Shown here piece after piece: positions 44,646 through 58,500 of a stretch of 64,000 nt of DNA (within the stretch, counting starts at the first letter, position 1; each line of letters opens with the position of its first letter). Position numbers and translations under genes: made by a program. The notes below the pieces were generated by a model that was not told where the DNA came from, ran no database searches, and was given only the letters and a program-made list of their open reading frames with translations. Source of the stretch: Spisula solida. Lineage: Eukaryota > Mollusca > Bivalvia > Venerida > Mactridae. Where the stretch lies: positions 36,307,097 to 36,371,096 of the forward strand of contig OX365959.1 of NCBI GenBank assembly GCA_947247005.1, in the 5' to 3' direction.

Positions 44646-47457
44646 AGGGAGGAGTATCCCTAACTCTGTCTGAATTATTCCGTTTATTCTTATTTTACCA
44701 TGGCGTCAGTTTGACAGAGTCCCAACAATCACATAAACAACGAAATCATGCGTAGGTCACAGATTTGGAGTGCACAGAATCCCTATATGATGGTCATGTC
44801 ATCTTCGGACTATCGCAAGGATTTTTCAAGTTAGGCGTTAATCTTAACGAAATGCCGATGCTCTGTGATTATTAATTGTCCGTCACGCTCGACGGCGCGT
44901 GTTGCACGTTGTTCACAATAAGTGACGTCACCAAGAACATTGTGACGTCTCAATATAATTAATTAATCAAAACGCTAGATAATTGATAGATCTATATTGC
45001 CTGGTATTGTCATGGTTCTAGAATCAATATTTAAAAAGTTAGAAGTAAAGTCTTCGAATATATTGATCACCCCTCATATTTTGTTTCTTTTAGTGACTAA
45101 AACCTTTTAGTCAATTTTGTTGATACAATATTTTGAATTCCTTAGAGTGAACCTCCCTCCCTGTGCACTAACATTAAAATTTCAAATCTCATTACACGAC
45201 ATTTCACTCAAACATCGTGTTTTTAACTTGCCGGTACATAATAAATTTGTCTTTTTATTTCTGTATGTACTCAGCTTTTACTTTATTATCCTCAGTGATT
45301 TGTCAAATAATCTATGGTTTTTGTTCCTTTTAGTGATAACAACCTTTTAGTCGATTTCTTCTGTTGGAAGCATTTAAATTCCACATAGTTTATTCCACTC
45401 CCTGTGCGCTAACATTAGCGTTTCACATCTGATAAAACGGCGTTTTAGGCTGGAGTATTAGAACTTATATACATTTTTATGTGTGATAAAAAAATCCTTA
45501 AAAAGCTAATGGATACTCACCGTATGTGTTGCTTATGTTGCTTAAATATTTAAAGGATACACGTGTACTAGTTAAAGTTTTCTCCACAAGTTGTTATTTG
45601 TGCCAACTCAGTATCATTTAGTTCTTAAATGATCTTTTTGGAGTTGTGAACATGTACAGTTATTTATTTTTACAAAAGCGTGTTATATCATGTTCATTCT
45701 GATTAATTCTTAGATATTTTATAATGATGGACAATTTTGCAACCAAAAGGATTTTTTCAATAGTAGGAGTATACTGTTTAAATGGTCAACTGTGTTATAA
45801 AGCTATATGTGCTCAGTGATTTATAAACATTCGGAGATTATTGGTATTAGTAAAAAAGAACTTAGGACTCAGTGAAATTTTAGATAAGAACTTTGATTGG
45901 TCTCTTAAAAGACATTTATTAAATTGATTTGTTGTTATCTGCTGTTGTTCAATTTCAGAATATTGTTCATATTTAATACAGTTTTAAAATACCTGCTGCT
46001 GTCTTTTTATTGCGTCTGTCTGAACCTACTAAAGCGTGTTTTATTTTCTCAATTCCAGAAGCATTAGCAATGTCGTAGCCCAAGATAGAAACATTGGTCC
46101 GCTTATTAGTGCTTTTCCCTACAACATAAACCATATTATGGATCAGTTGAAACCGCAAGAGAATAGGTAATGTAATATAATAGTGCCCTCGTGTTAGTAT
46201 ATATATCGATGATATATCTTTATCGTGGATATGTATAACGTTATGTACTTTGTTGGTCCCGTGAAATTCGCTTGTTATTGCAAAAACACTTACATGCAAG
46301 CGCTATGAATACTAAAGTAAATAATAATGTACTACTTAATGAAATTCTACAGAATGTGATCACGTGTTGGGTAAATTAACACTTAAAAATCTGATAAGAT
46401 ATTTATGAATTAGCTGGGTATGCATTTTTATATAGTTTAGCTTTTGTTTTAATTAGAATAATATCGTGTCTGAGGTTAACTTAAAATACATTTTTCTTGA
46501 TAAGCATTATAGACACACAACCATACATGCATGTACAAATGCAAATATAGTTGTGACGTGTATCAGAGTTATCTGCAAGACGAGGGAAAATAATACCATG
46601 AACGTTGGCAATTATGACTTGTATTCCGAATTTTAAAATACTGGTTAACTTTGTTCATGAAATGGAACAGTACAATCGCCATCAAGTACTTCATCATTGA
46701 GGCATGTGCCAAAGATCACTGGCCTAGGGCTACCCATAACATTATTTCTGATATTTTGTTAAAGACACACCCAATACCCGTCTTATCCATGTGGTGCATT
46801 TAATATATACTTTAGGTACTTCACGGGCAGATTGATGGACTTGTGTGTATGCATGGATTATCACAAATAAAGTCCACACCGTTCACATTCATTTGGTGAA
46901 ATGTTTTATTCAATTTTGTACTGTTCTATGTAGTTCACCCATATAAAGACATAACATTGCTTCATTAATTAAAACATCTCTCACGTACGGTTACCAATCA
47001 CTTATTGAGCTAGATGTCGAACCTGATAAAGTTCCGTATAATTCAAAGAAATGCGTAACTTGTAAGAACCTTACAATCACCTTCTTCTGTTTGCAAGTTG
47101 AAACGTCAGGTTGTGTACATTAATTTTTTAAAGCCCCATTATATCTGCCAAAACCTTTTTCCGATCATCCAGTATATACAAGGAATTAGGATGGTCTCCA
47201 CAAATGATCAATACTTGACGACATAATGTTAACTATATATTTCGAATACAGTAAAATGTATGAAAGAAATAATACTCATTTTGCAAGAGTTGCTTCCCTT
47301 AGACAATAATCAAGCCCTTATTGTTTACAAGTCGTTAATTCCTTAACAAACCAACTGGAGGCTGTATTTTGTCAATGTATCGATAAGCCAAACGACACTG
47401 GCTCGTGCGGCAAAAATAACACATATGAACTAATAATATTGACACGGAAAGCTAACT
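44646..47457. other. Intergenic, right arm
   Basis: Mirror of 33986-36465. Contains the outer-element end near 45063-45079 and the right-only insertion 45828-46162. No gene recognised. Confidence 0.6.
45828..46162 (-). mobile_element. ~335-bp insertion present only in right arm
   Basis: The left arm reads straight through (TTATAAAATAGGTAATG). On the minus strand the insert carries an open frame ending in NVSILGYDIANASGIEKI, RNKKTAAGILKLY and a stop. The frame opens from flanking sequence, so it is at most a gene or transposon fragment. No family recognised. Confidence 0.6.
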
Positions 47458-48098
47458 TGTAATTACAGTCATGTGGACACTATTACAAAATTTCAGAAGA
47501 GGGCTGCTAGACCATAAAAAGATTTTGATACTTCATCAGAAGAACTTTTTGCTATTGAACTGGATGACCTTTCCTGACAGAGTAAAATATAATAAAGCCA
47601 TCATTATTTTTAAATCATTTAACAATATGAGCCACCCATACATTAAGGACAAATTAAAAAAAAACTCATGAAGTCCAAATTCACCATCTCAGATCTTCTG
47701 AGTGTCAGTAAAATCTTTATGTAAAATGATAAAGGCAAGAATTTTTTAAAATATCTCTCGACAACTCTGGGCCAATACGTTGAAATTCTTTACCATTAGA
47801 TATTCGAAATGCACACACTTTAAATGCCTTCAAGCATAAGTTATTGGAAATCATTGCTGCATTGATGTTTATTGCTTAACAAATGAATATCTGTAATTGT
47901 GAACCTTGTTCTTGATAGACTTTACACATTGCATATGATAAATATTTTGCTATCATGGTGTTAAATTAATGTATTTTGTTCCTAAATACATATTTCTGCA
48001 AATGTTCTTTATTTCACGAAAGGCTCAATTGGAAGATTGGGCAATTGCCTAACTGTACGTGTTGCCTCTATAAATAAAGTCTTTGTTATTATTATTTA
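47458..48098 (+). mobile_element. LINE fragment, mirror copy
   Basis: Same truncated RT C-terminus as at 33346-33985, with the 66-codon N-terminal part identical in protein and a TTATTATTA tail at 48088-48098. Duplicated with the arm, not an independent insertion. Confidence 0.85.
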
Positions 48099-49373
48099 TT
48101 ACTAAGTTTAGGAAAACAACATCACCGGTCACATTAATTTTGTCCAAGGCTGATATTCAGAAAGCATTGTAGAAAACCATATTAAAACGAATTAAGTTTG
48201 CCACTAACATGCCTAGTAAATACCACCCATGCCTTTTACGAAACATCAAAATATACATGTACATTTAAACGATAGAATGAACACCAGCAGTGATGTCTTT
48301 GTAAGGTATTTTATTTTGTTTGGTCTAAAGGAAAAGGGATGACAAAGACAATTTAACAAGTCATGCTGAGATCTTGAATATATTTACTACAACATGAAAT
48401 ATTTAATTTACAGACACAAATATGTTACAGTATACATGTACTTGAAACCGAACCACGCCCAATCTGTACATTTGATGGATCTTATAACTCAAACTAAGGG
48501 TTTTGTGCATTGTGTTTTATATTTTTATCATGTAATAAGTATATTTTTAAAGTATATTTCTAACAAGCATGTAAAAGAGTGAGACGTAAATAAATTTATA
48601 TTATCTAATCTTAAATATTTAGTGTCATAAAATACTGACCGAGAACTTAAGAGTGTCAAATGTAATGGGCACATGTTTCACAATGAAAATAAGTTGCAGA
48701 TCGATAGAAATGTAATAAAAGTGAAAAGGATAGACATAAAATCCAAGTGAGAATCCTAACATGCAAAAGTCAAAGATTTGACAACACAAGTAAGAATGAC
48801 AATAACACCAGCACAATAAATTGCAATACAAAAATAACATATCGAAATATTAATTATGTACACTTTTATACCTCGCTAAATCACAAAAAATACTTTATTT
48901 GGTTTACACACCATGCCGAGCATGTGGACTATACTTAAGCGTGACACACCATACGATGTTTATATTGTTTAATATCACCCTGAAATAGTTTGCATTCAAA
49001 CTGCATCATTGGCTTGATTTTGGTAGAAATAGAAATTCCAGTAATCAATATTCATATATTGAACTCAATATCCGTAATAGCATATGCAATGACATCTGCC
49101 ATGGTTGAATACTTGATGACAACGACTACAATCTGACTGAATCTTAGCGTACTGACTATCAAAACAATTAATTATTTCATCGAAAAAAAATCTGTTTAAT
49201 TATGATAACAAATCGGATAGGGAATACAGCATTTAGCAGAAATAGCAGAGAACGAAACACACAAAAAACGGAAATTCACAAATCACATGAGTATAAATCA
49301 CAATGACAAACACAAAAATGAAAACGATTTCAAACTGTTTCCTATTACGAACGCCAGTTTCTACTAAATCAAG
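48099..49373. other. 3' flank of right receptor copy
   Basis: Mirror of 32098-33345; nothing else recognised. The candidate AATAAA is conserved as TTTATT near 48895-48900, on the minus strand of this gene. Confidence 0.5.
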
Positions 49374-49593
49374 TTAAACGTTTAACTCTGACTGTTGCTT
49401 AAAACAAATGGTAGCATATGGGTTTTCATCCTTTTGTGTGTGTTTTGGAAGACTATAGTAATCTTCACTACTATTACGAAGTGAATGACTGGGGGTGATA
49501 GGTAGGGGCTTGTTGATGTTGGATACACCATTCACAGGGTTCACCGGGTCCACAGGGTCCACAGGGTTCGCATTTTTCGCATTGTTTGTTGAT
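49374..49593 (-). CDS. Exon (right copy): cytoplasmic tail with ITAM-like motif
   Basis: The tail retains DYYSLP and NPYATI at the same spacing (Tyr codons near 49460 and 49418). Differences are confined to positions outside the motif (for example Asn-Asn to Lys-Asn near the start, Asp to Gly, His to Gln near the end). Confidence 0.85.
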
Positions 49594-52500
49594 CTAAAAT
49601 ATATAAGTCATATCAGCGTTATGAAAACAACACATAACACATGTACATATTATTCTGTTTCTTAATAGTACACTAGTTTAATCCGCATCAATCAGTCAAA
49701 CATGACAGGAGAAAACGCCAACGAACAATAACAAAACCCACGGACAATATCAATTCAGTGCTGAATGATACTAAGTTATCTGTGTGCCTTATTCTGAATA
49801 AGTATGGGCACTACTTGAATTAAACTAAAACAAAATATATAATAGCATCTACATTAATTTTGTTATTGTAAAATTTGCGTTACGTAGTTACTAACATGTA
49901 TAAGTGCCACTTACCGCCTTTTCTTGTACCAAACCAAGGCAATGGCAAGACATGCAACCACCAAAGCAACCATAGACACAACCACGGCCACGACCATTGT
50001 TGTATATGCTGAAATAAATGTATTAACGATACAAGCATTTATATACGTGTCAGAAACAACCTATGCGAAGTATGTTTTTAACAAGAAACATGAATATACT
50101 GCGACAGTGTAGTGTATCAATACAATTATAGTATACATACCTAAAGGACAAAAATATAAACACAAAAATCAATAATGCTCATTGTTATCATTGACGAACG
50201 ATATGTTGAAAATTACTAAGATGCGTTATTTTGCAGTTTTTGTATTATTTAATGGAACAGCAACAGGACTTTACTGTACGCGTACTTTCATTCACTAAGT
50301 TGTGTCTAAAGAAACTCAGTTCTCTTTTTGGTATTTGCAACTATCCGTACTAACAGACGTAGCATTGTAAAGATGCACAGTTTATAACTGGGGAGGCAAG
50401 TTAGAAAGATCAGCTCGATTAGGTCTAACTTTCTGACACCAACTTTCTGTTTCTAAATAAATTTTATCTTATAATATCACATTGACATCAAAATTAGGTA
50501 ATTCTATAGGGTACATTGTACATAATAAATATATCAATTCGATAACATTATTCAACCTACATGTTTGTTCTAAATTGATGGACTGTCTTGACGTAAGTAA
50601 CTCTGTAAAAGAAAACAAATATCAGTCCAAATCACCATGATAATGTTTTACACCGCTCTATTTATACTAATTTATTATTCACCAATCCTTGCTAAACAAG
50701 TAAAGGTCATTCAATAAATTCGTAGACTGGGTTTCTGACAGCTAAAACTATGCATTATAGTCCTTTTGCTGTGGAAACTGGGTCATTCAGCTAGTTATAA
50801 TTTATTATACTTTTCGACAGCTTGGACTTATGCGGATCTGCGCTTGTTTAGTTGGGCATTGTGTCTTTATGTGTTTTATGTTTCCTGTGCTCGGTTGGTT
50901 CAGTTGGGCATTGTGCTTTGTGTGTTTTAATGTTTTCTGTGCTCGTCTGGTTAAGTTGAGTGCTGCCTTCCCTGTCTGACTTAATATAATCTTTTTATCA
51001 TTTTAATACCAAGCCACACAGAGAAATACAAACTAAACCACATTAAACTACAGCCTTTCGGACACAATGACCTGAAACAACGCATGTTTCAAGAACATAC
51101 GGCTAAAATAAAAAATACCCCCTTACCGCGATCCCCACATAGCGCTATTTTGTCTGACGTCAGCGACGTTATTGACGTTTTGCTGTTTCTCAAAGCACAT
51201 ATCAGTCAAAATCACTTTACTAATATAGTATCCACCAATCCTCGCAAAACACGTTCTATCACTCGACACCTCATCCATGATCATAGTACTTAAAGCCACA
51301 ATGGTATAGGAAAAGAGAGGTAAGATTCTCTTTAATGATGGCAGGGAAGGGAAACATGATATTTTAGAAAACTCCGGGACACGTTCTATATATTTGATCT
51401 GTCACGGCAATTTATTATATAATGACATCAAATAAAGCATAATATTTATAACAAAACAACATTAATAAGAGAAATTGCAATGTTTATGTTCACAATGCTA
51501 TGTAATCAATCGTCAGACCAGAACAATCGATTAATGCTTATATAACATGTAGTGATTGGAATTAGACAAACATAAATAAAAAGCTACATTGTGTTCTTCC
51601 TGCTTATAGGATAGACGGAAATGGATTGAACAACGTTAAGGGGTTTGTCTCAGTAATGTAATGCTTTCAAAGTAGGCCTATCTAACAACTGTTTTGGTTA
51701 ATAGTCTCATTCATAAGGGAACCAATTATCTTTAACTGGTTATATAACTAATACCGAGTCGGTCATTTCATGGTGGAGACAGAGAGAGGGGGAAACGGGG
51801 AACACCTGTTTTAAATAACCAAATACTGTACATTTTACATGCACAGATAATTCGATTCCATACGGAAACGGTAGCATGCACGCCTAGCCACCATTAGCAG
51901 CAACGTCAAGACAAAAGTAGCTCTGTGCAATGTATCCTGTAAATGGCGTTAGGCAGTATATTTGGGACAAATTCCTTAAACTATGAATTTACCTGAACAT
52001 TTTGAGAGATCTGTAGATCCGACGGTCTTGGTTGTCAGAGATGATGGACAATGTATACATTCAGACTGTCCGGCTGACGGCTGGTAGGATCCCCTATCAC
52101 ATAAGATACAACAATGTCCATCTGAGTATGTTCCTGCTGGACATTTTACTGAAATATCGAGAAACGTCATATCACCATTATACTGGGAAGGTTCTAATAA
52201 GCAGACAATGGACTAGGGCCACGTCTTTCAAATGTGGATATGTTGCCAGTATGATTACTATGTTAGCACTTGTTGATAATACATCAAACGAAAATGGATG
52301 TGTAAAGTAACAACATAGTATATGATTGTTATATTGTTCGACAGCCGCGTTAAAAACACGAAAACTTTTTAAAATGTCCAATTATACAAAGCACAGTTTT
52401 TATGTCACTATTTCTTTAAAAATAGGGAATATGATCAGAATGAACTTTTATTAATCTAACAAAGAAACTTGTATCTGGTCTAAACTTTCAGGGCTTTGTC

Positions 52501-55500
52501 ATTAATTGACCACGTGTTTAGGTAGATAGTGCTCTCAGAAAGACTGACTCAAATACTCACGACACGTTCCATCATACGCAACTTGTCCATTAGGGCATTT
52601 GACAAAACCTTCTGTTGTGAGACTACTCGTCACAGTAGTGTACAGTGTTCCATTTACGATCGCATTAAAAATATCCGATGTGTGGTTCTGTAGATGCTGT
52701 GCTAAGCGTTCTAGATGACTCACAGCATTCACAAGTTCTTGCAAGGATCCACTTACTGCAGTGAACAGTTGTTATTACATAACGTACGGGGATAAATTTT
52801 ATTCGATTTTCTTACTTGGTTGAAAATGTTTTGAAATGTACCTGGACTCTGATAGAACAAATATAGCGGCGATAGCTTAGTGGTAACTGCTAATTCAGAG
52901 GTTGTGGGTTCAATACCCGGTATGTAACTGGCATTTTCAGAAATTCTATTCTTAGTATCTTAATTCTAAGCTTTATGAATTTATGAATGACCTAGTTTTC
53001 GCTATACAAGGCATACTATCGCCATCCATTTGACAGTACATAAAATATGGAGTAAGAAACCATATAGAGCGTCATTTTCCGTTTTACAGCTGTCATAACA
53101 ATATAAAAGCATCACCAGCTTACCTGTGCCACCAGCAACATACTGATCAAAATGTAATTCAGGACCTAGTGATAAGGCAATGCTGTATGATATTGTCAGC
53201 GTCGTTCCGGAAACTTGTGCACTAACATGACAGTTGTTTTTACACGTTGTTGACTGGAAGTTGTGTAATATTGAGTCAATTAGATTATCTACATTGCCAT
53301 TTGTTATATTCGTTGTGTATTCGATACTTGTCGTTATCTCAAGATGCGTTGGTGCTGATGGTTCTAAAAGATTGAAAGAACATGTGGTCATAAGTATACA
53401 CCATATCGATATACAAATGCTTGTGTTATATCATGTACGTGATTTTACGATGCAATTGATTGCATTAATGCGTACATAGTAATATAAAACAATATTTCTC
53501 TAACGATTGTATGATAGTGCAGACGCGCAAATTCTAATGCAGTTTTCATGTTTTCCTCTTTCTGAAACGGCTTTGAGTTAATATGCTTCCTGAAATTAGT
53601 ATTGAACAAGCAAATGCACATATTTTGGACCACTTCTACGCGGTAACAAGTATTCAAAAGTCTAGTGCTAAATGACATATGTTCTCTTCTGGCGATGGAT
53701 ACCACTCGACCTAACAACATATAAATGACAAGAGACAAAATGTCAGTTCGAAAACGTGAAACGCGATCGATCTAAATTAGATGATTTTATTGAATTGCTA
53801 GTTTGGTTTCATTAACATATAAATACAAAATAACAAAAACAAATCGGACAGAACAGAAACAACCGAAAGGCACAGAAAGGCACAAACAAGAAAATTCACA
53901 GATCATAAGCACTCGCCACAATGAACGTCACAAAACTGAATAAGAAAATTGTTTAACAGAGTATGACGTACCAACACATGATGGCAATGCTTCCGAATGT
54001 TCCCATTCGTAGTCTGTATGTGGACCACATTCATACTCCAAGTAGTTTGAAAGTCCATGTGGCATTATCTTACCCTCCTCACAGTACAGTGTACACGTGC
54101 GTATTCCAGTAGTGATGTTTGTCATACAGCTAGTTAACGTACCACTTTTAGTCGGTAGATCTTTACAAACTTGAGGATAAATGTAAGTCACTTTTTGTAT
54201 TATTTTTGCCGTAATACGCAATTTCAAATACTATGCAAATACATATAATAAAACAGAAGTTAGTTGAACTACTAAAAATATTTTATGTATATGAACGCCC
54301 CCTAGCGGTTAATTAAATACTAATCCCTACCTTTCAAATCAACACTTTATTAATACGTAACACTGTATCAATGACCATTAACTAACAGCCGCGGTGGAAC
54401 GAAAGCAACCAAACAAACGGTATAGTGCGCCTATGGTAACGTGATGTTTACAAACATTAATCGGTTTGGTCAACTGTTGCAAACTTGGTTTTACAAATTG
54501 CTTATGAAAACAGATAAGGTCAGTTTTGTACTAAAACATCAATAAATGATAAATCGTACGCATCTGAAAAATCACTTTCTGTTATATCAAATTTTCCTGC
54601 CTTTTTCATTATCAAGGGCGCACTATTATGCTATATTGACCATTGAATAAATGATACACACTTTCTTAGTATCAATTTATCAATGGTATTTAAAATGATG
54701 TTTTGAATTTCAAAACATACATCCAAATTGTAAATGTTCACATGTAGAGAAGGCTACTACTGTTTTAAACAACTGACGCCATGTTTTACTCCATCAGAGC
54801 ACTTTTCTGAAATTGGTCACCATAGCAACGAAGTAAGTGATTTCGACATAATTCATAAGCAAATTTAAAGCTAAGATATTGTAGCATGTGGATAAATGAC
54901 TTAATATTGAAATCTATAGATATGTCTTGTTTTCTTATTTTAAAGCTTTTGAAAACCTTGTTACATAGAGTAATTACATAATGTCAAAATGGCAGGTTTT
55001 CCTTGAGACTGGCTCCGATATATCCGGTATTATACAAGATAACGCTTTAATATAGGTATCTAGCAGGGGTAATTTCCAACGGTTGTTTGTGACTTTCGAA
55101 ACACGGCGTTGTCTAATTGTTACTTATGGAGCCATATAACTGCCACCACTTAAATTTAAGATTTCATGAAAACGTTCGTAAAAATTATGGGAAATTTCAT
55201 GAAAATATTTATTATCATGAAGACAGATTAATTATCTTAACACGAAATTCTGCTGGTTAATGCTCTGAACTGACACCACATAAAGAATATGCTTTCACGA
55301 GACTTAATAAGTTTTTCATTAAAGCATAAAATGTTTCGGAAAACGTAAAGATGTTTTGGTGAAAATAATCTACTTTTGTGAAAAGTAAGTTGGTTTCTTA
55401 AAACAAACAACAGGAATGTTGTGGCAGATCAAAGCAGTAACAGACAATGTTTCACGTTAAGATATTTATCTTGTATTCATTATTTTGTTCTGTTTTCATG

Positions 55501-58500
55501 AAATCCCTCGTTAATTTCACGAAATATTTAATGAAAATTAATGTTTATGTGGTAGCAGTCACATGTATATGGCTCCATAGTTACTACTGTAACTTAGTTA
55601 ATTTGTTGCACATCATTAAAAGTAGTTAATGACTTAATTACCAATAGCACAATACATGTTTACAGAAAATGTCGATTTAATACTTGTATGTCCATTACTG
55701 TTTAAGATATTTTAAATATAGATGCTGTATATTTAGACAAGTTGTTACATGTGAGTATACTTTCGATGCAACGCACCATCACAAAGCCTACTATGCAAAA
55801 TGCTATTCCAGATACTTTACAGTATACCTCTACAAGCCTCGGTGTTGCACGGAATCGTGTCCTCAGCATTCCCATCACAGTCAGCACCATGTAAATCAGG
55901 GACAGGACTGTCACATGTCCTTTTACGGGTCTGACTTCCGGTGCCACACCTTTGTGTGCATGCTGACGTAACTTTCCACTCTGACCATCCACCATCGACT
56001 ATAAAAAATAACAAGGCTTAAAAGTTGTCTACCTATATACATGTAAAAACTTCATTCTCAAAATTTAAATTCATATAAAAATTTATTTGAGCTATATACG
56101 CTACAGATAATGCAATTTTTTTACTTTAATACAATGTTGTGTCATTTAATGCCAGGAAGATAAGAACAATGGTAGAATTTTCTTGATTTAACCTGAAACT
56201 TTAAATTGTCTTGTGAGTTCAGAAAAATTAAATATTGAAACTAAAACAGAGAACGAACTTGTTTAACACCCTGTATATATAATACTGTCGCTAATATCAA
56301 CAACTACAATGTATAAGTTGGTGTATGAGTTGGTACACTCTCCGACAAACCCCTGTATTCTATGGTAAAGATATGTTTCTACTTAACAAAGTTAACAACG
56401 CTTTGTAAACTCCTCCGAGACACCGTTTTGTTACCAATATTGTTTTGTTTTCACAATAGGTAAGCAGACCTGGCCCCGATTTCCCGAAGCATCTCAAGTA
56501 GAAATCTGAATCTAAACATTGAGATTTTGTTCAAATCAGAGTCATACTTTGAGATAAATCTGAAGTTTGATATCTTTAAGTTTTACTGTAATAAACTATG
56601 AATAAGATTTTCTGTTTTGTGGTGCGAATTTCAAATCCAGTCTCCCATGGAAATTATCCAAAAGACACATGTCAATATTCGAGATGAGATGAGATTTAGC
56701 TTGATTGAAATGTTTTAGGAGATCGGGACCTAATGTAAGAAAGTAGACAAATAATCAAACCTGGAGCAACTTCACACATAAGCCCTGAATAACCCTGCAA
56801 GCATCCACATGTGTAATTAGAGACGCCGCTTTGACACGTGGCTCCATTTGTACATTGATTGTCTGTACAGTAATCAGGTGGTATCAAACATGTGGCCCCC
56901 GACCAACCCGAGTTACAACGACATGTAAAGCTGTCCTGATTATCTACACATTGATGTCCATTACATGGATCCGGTTGACAATTGTCTACCGCTGGAACAG
57001 AAAGACCAGTGTTTAAAATTATTTCTTGAAAAGTATTTTATCAGTTGCATTTAGGATATTTGAGAGAATGCTATGATTTATTCAGAGGTTGCCGCACGTG
57101 ATACTAACTACCTAGTGAAATGGCTGCAATTTCAAACTTCCAATTATTGTAATTAACTAGTATTTTCCTGACATTGACTACGACCTAACTAATTTATTAT
57201 TGATTAAAAGATGACATACATGTGTACATGTATCACCATAAGATACCTATAAGGTACATATGATTTATAATTAGATTGAAAATATTTGTTTTCTTTCACA
57301 GCATGAAAAAACGGATTTAAGTGCAAATAATATTTAATTATATTTACTTTTATTTGGAATTTCACAAAAACGTCAAATTTAAGTCGATTTATTTTCCGAA
57401 TATTAACTAAATTTAATTTGTAAATTTAATCGCAAATAATACTATATTATCTTTCCGTTGATTTGGAATGTCACAAAAACGTCCATATTTAAGTCGATTT
57501 ATTTTCCGTATATTATCTAAATTTTATTTATTTATATAATCACAAATAATACTAGTACAGGCATCCAACTAGATTCGCGTTTAGTTTACATGTAGATCTC
57601 AAAATTAAATTTCACAAATTTTAAAATTAGAAGAATTTCAATAATTGTTTTATTACCTCCCATGAATAAAAATATTAGTAAAATTTGTATATATCTTTTC
57701 CTTGCCGTTAAATATACTTTAAATACAAATTATGACGTTAAGTAGTTTCATAGTGAACTAGTGTATGTGTAACATCTTTAAATTTATATTTCATATTTGC
57801 TGATGAACATTGAAATAAGAAGCAGCATATATAGCTAACATAAAAACATATGGTTATACTTTGTAAATCATACCAAGGAATTATTTGTATTGCTTACTGC
57901 TCTACTAAAAAACTGCTCTACTATACTGAGCGGTTTGATATTTGCACAATATGCGCAGAATAAATTTTATTTAAAAAAAAAGATATTTAATCAACTTTAA
58001 ATGCAACCCAAATTTCAAATTGAAGTTAAAATTTAATCGCATTTAAGTTTGCGTTTATATTGCATAAACGTGCATTTAATCCCATTTATATTCTATATTT
58101 AATCACCTTTAAATGCAACTTAAATGTGACTTAAACTTCTAGGAATAATCTGACTTAAATGTAGTATTAAACTTAACTTAAATATGGAATATGATAGCTA
58201 CTTTTTTTCTAATAAATGTATTTAAATTCCGAATATAATTAAATTTAAGTTACGTTTAATACCAAATTAAACGTAATATTTCATGCTGTGTTTTTTTCAT
58301 AATTTTTTATGTACGTTTCAGTTCTTACCATCGCATGTCGATGGCGCAACTACAGATATCCCATTGGCGCTCTTGGCTCGGAAAATGTCAATATCAATGA
58401 CGTCATCGCCGGATGTAACGTGGCATGATGAGACATGTGCAGTGATCTCTGACGATGTAAGCACTCTATCATATAGATGGTATCCTGTCATGTATAGGCC

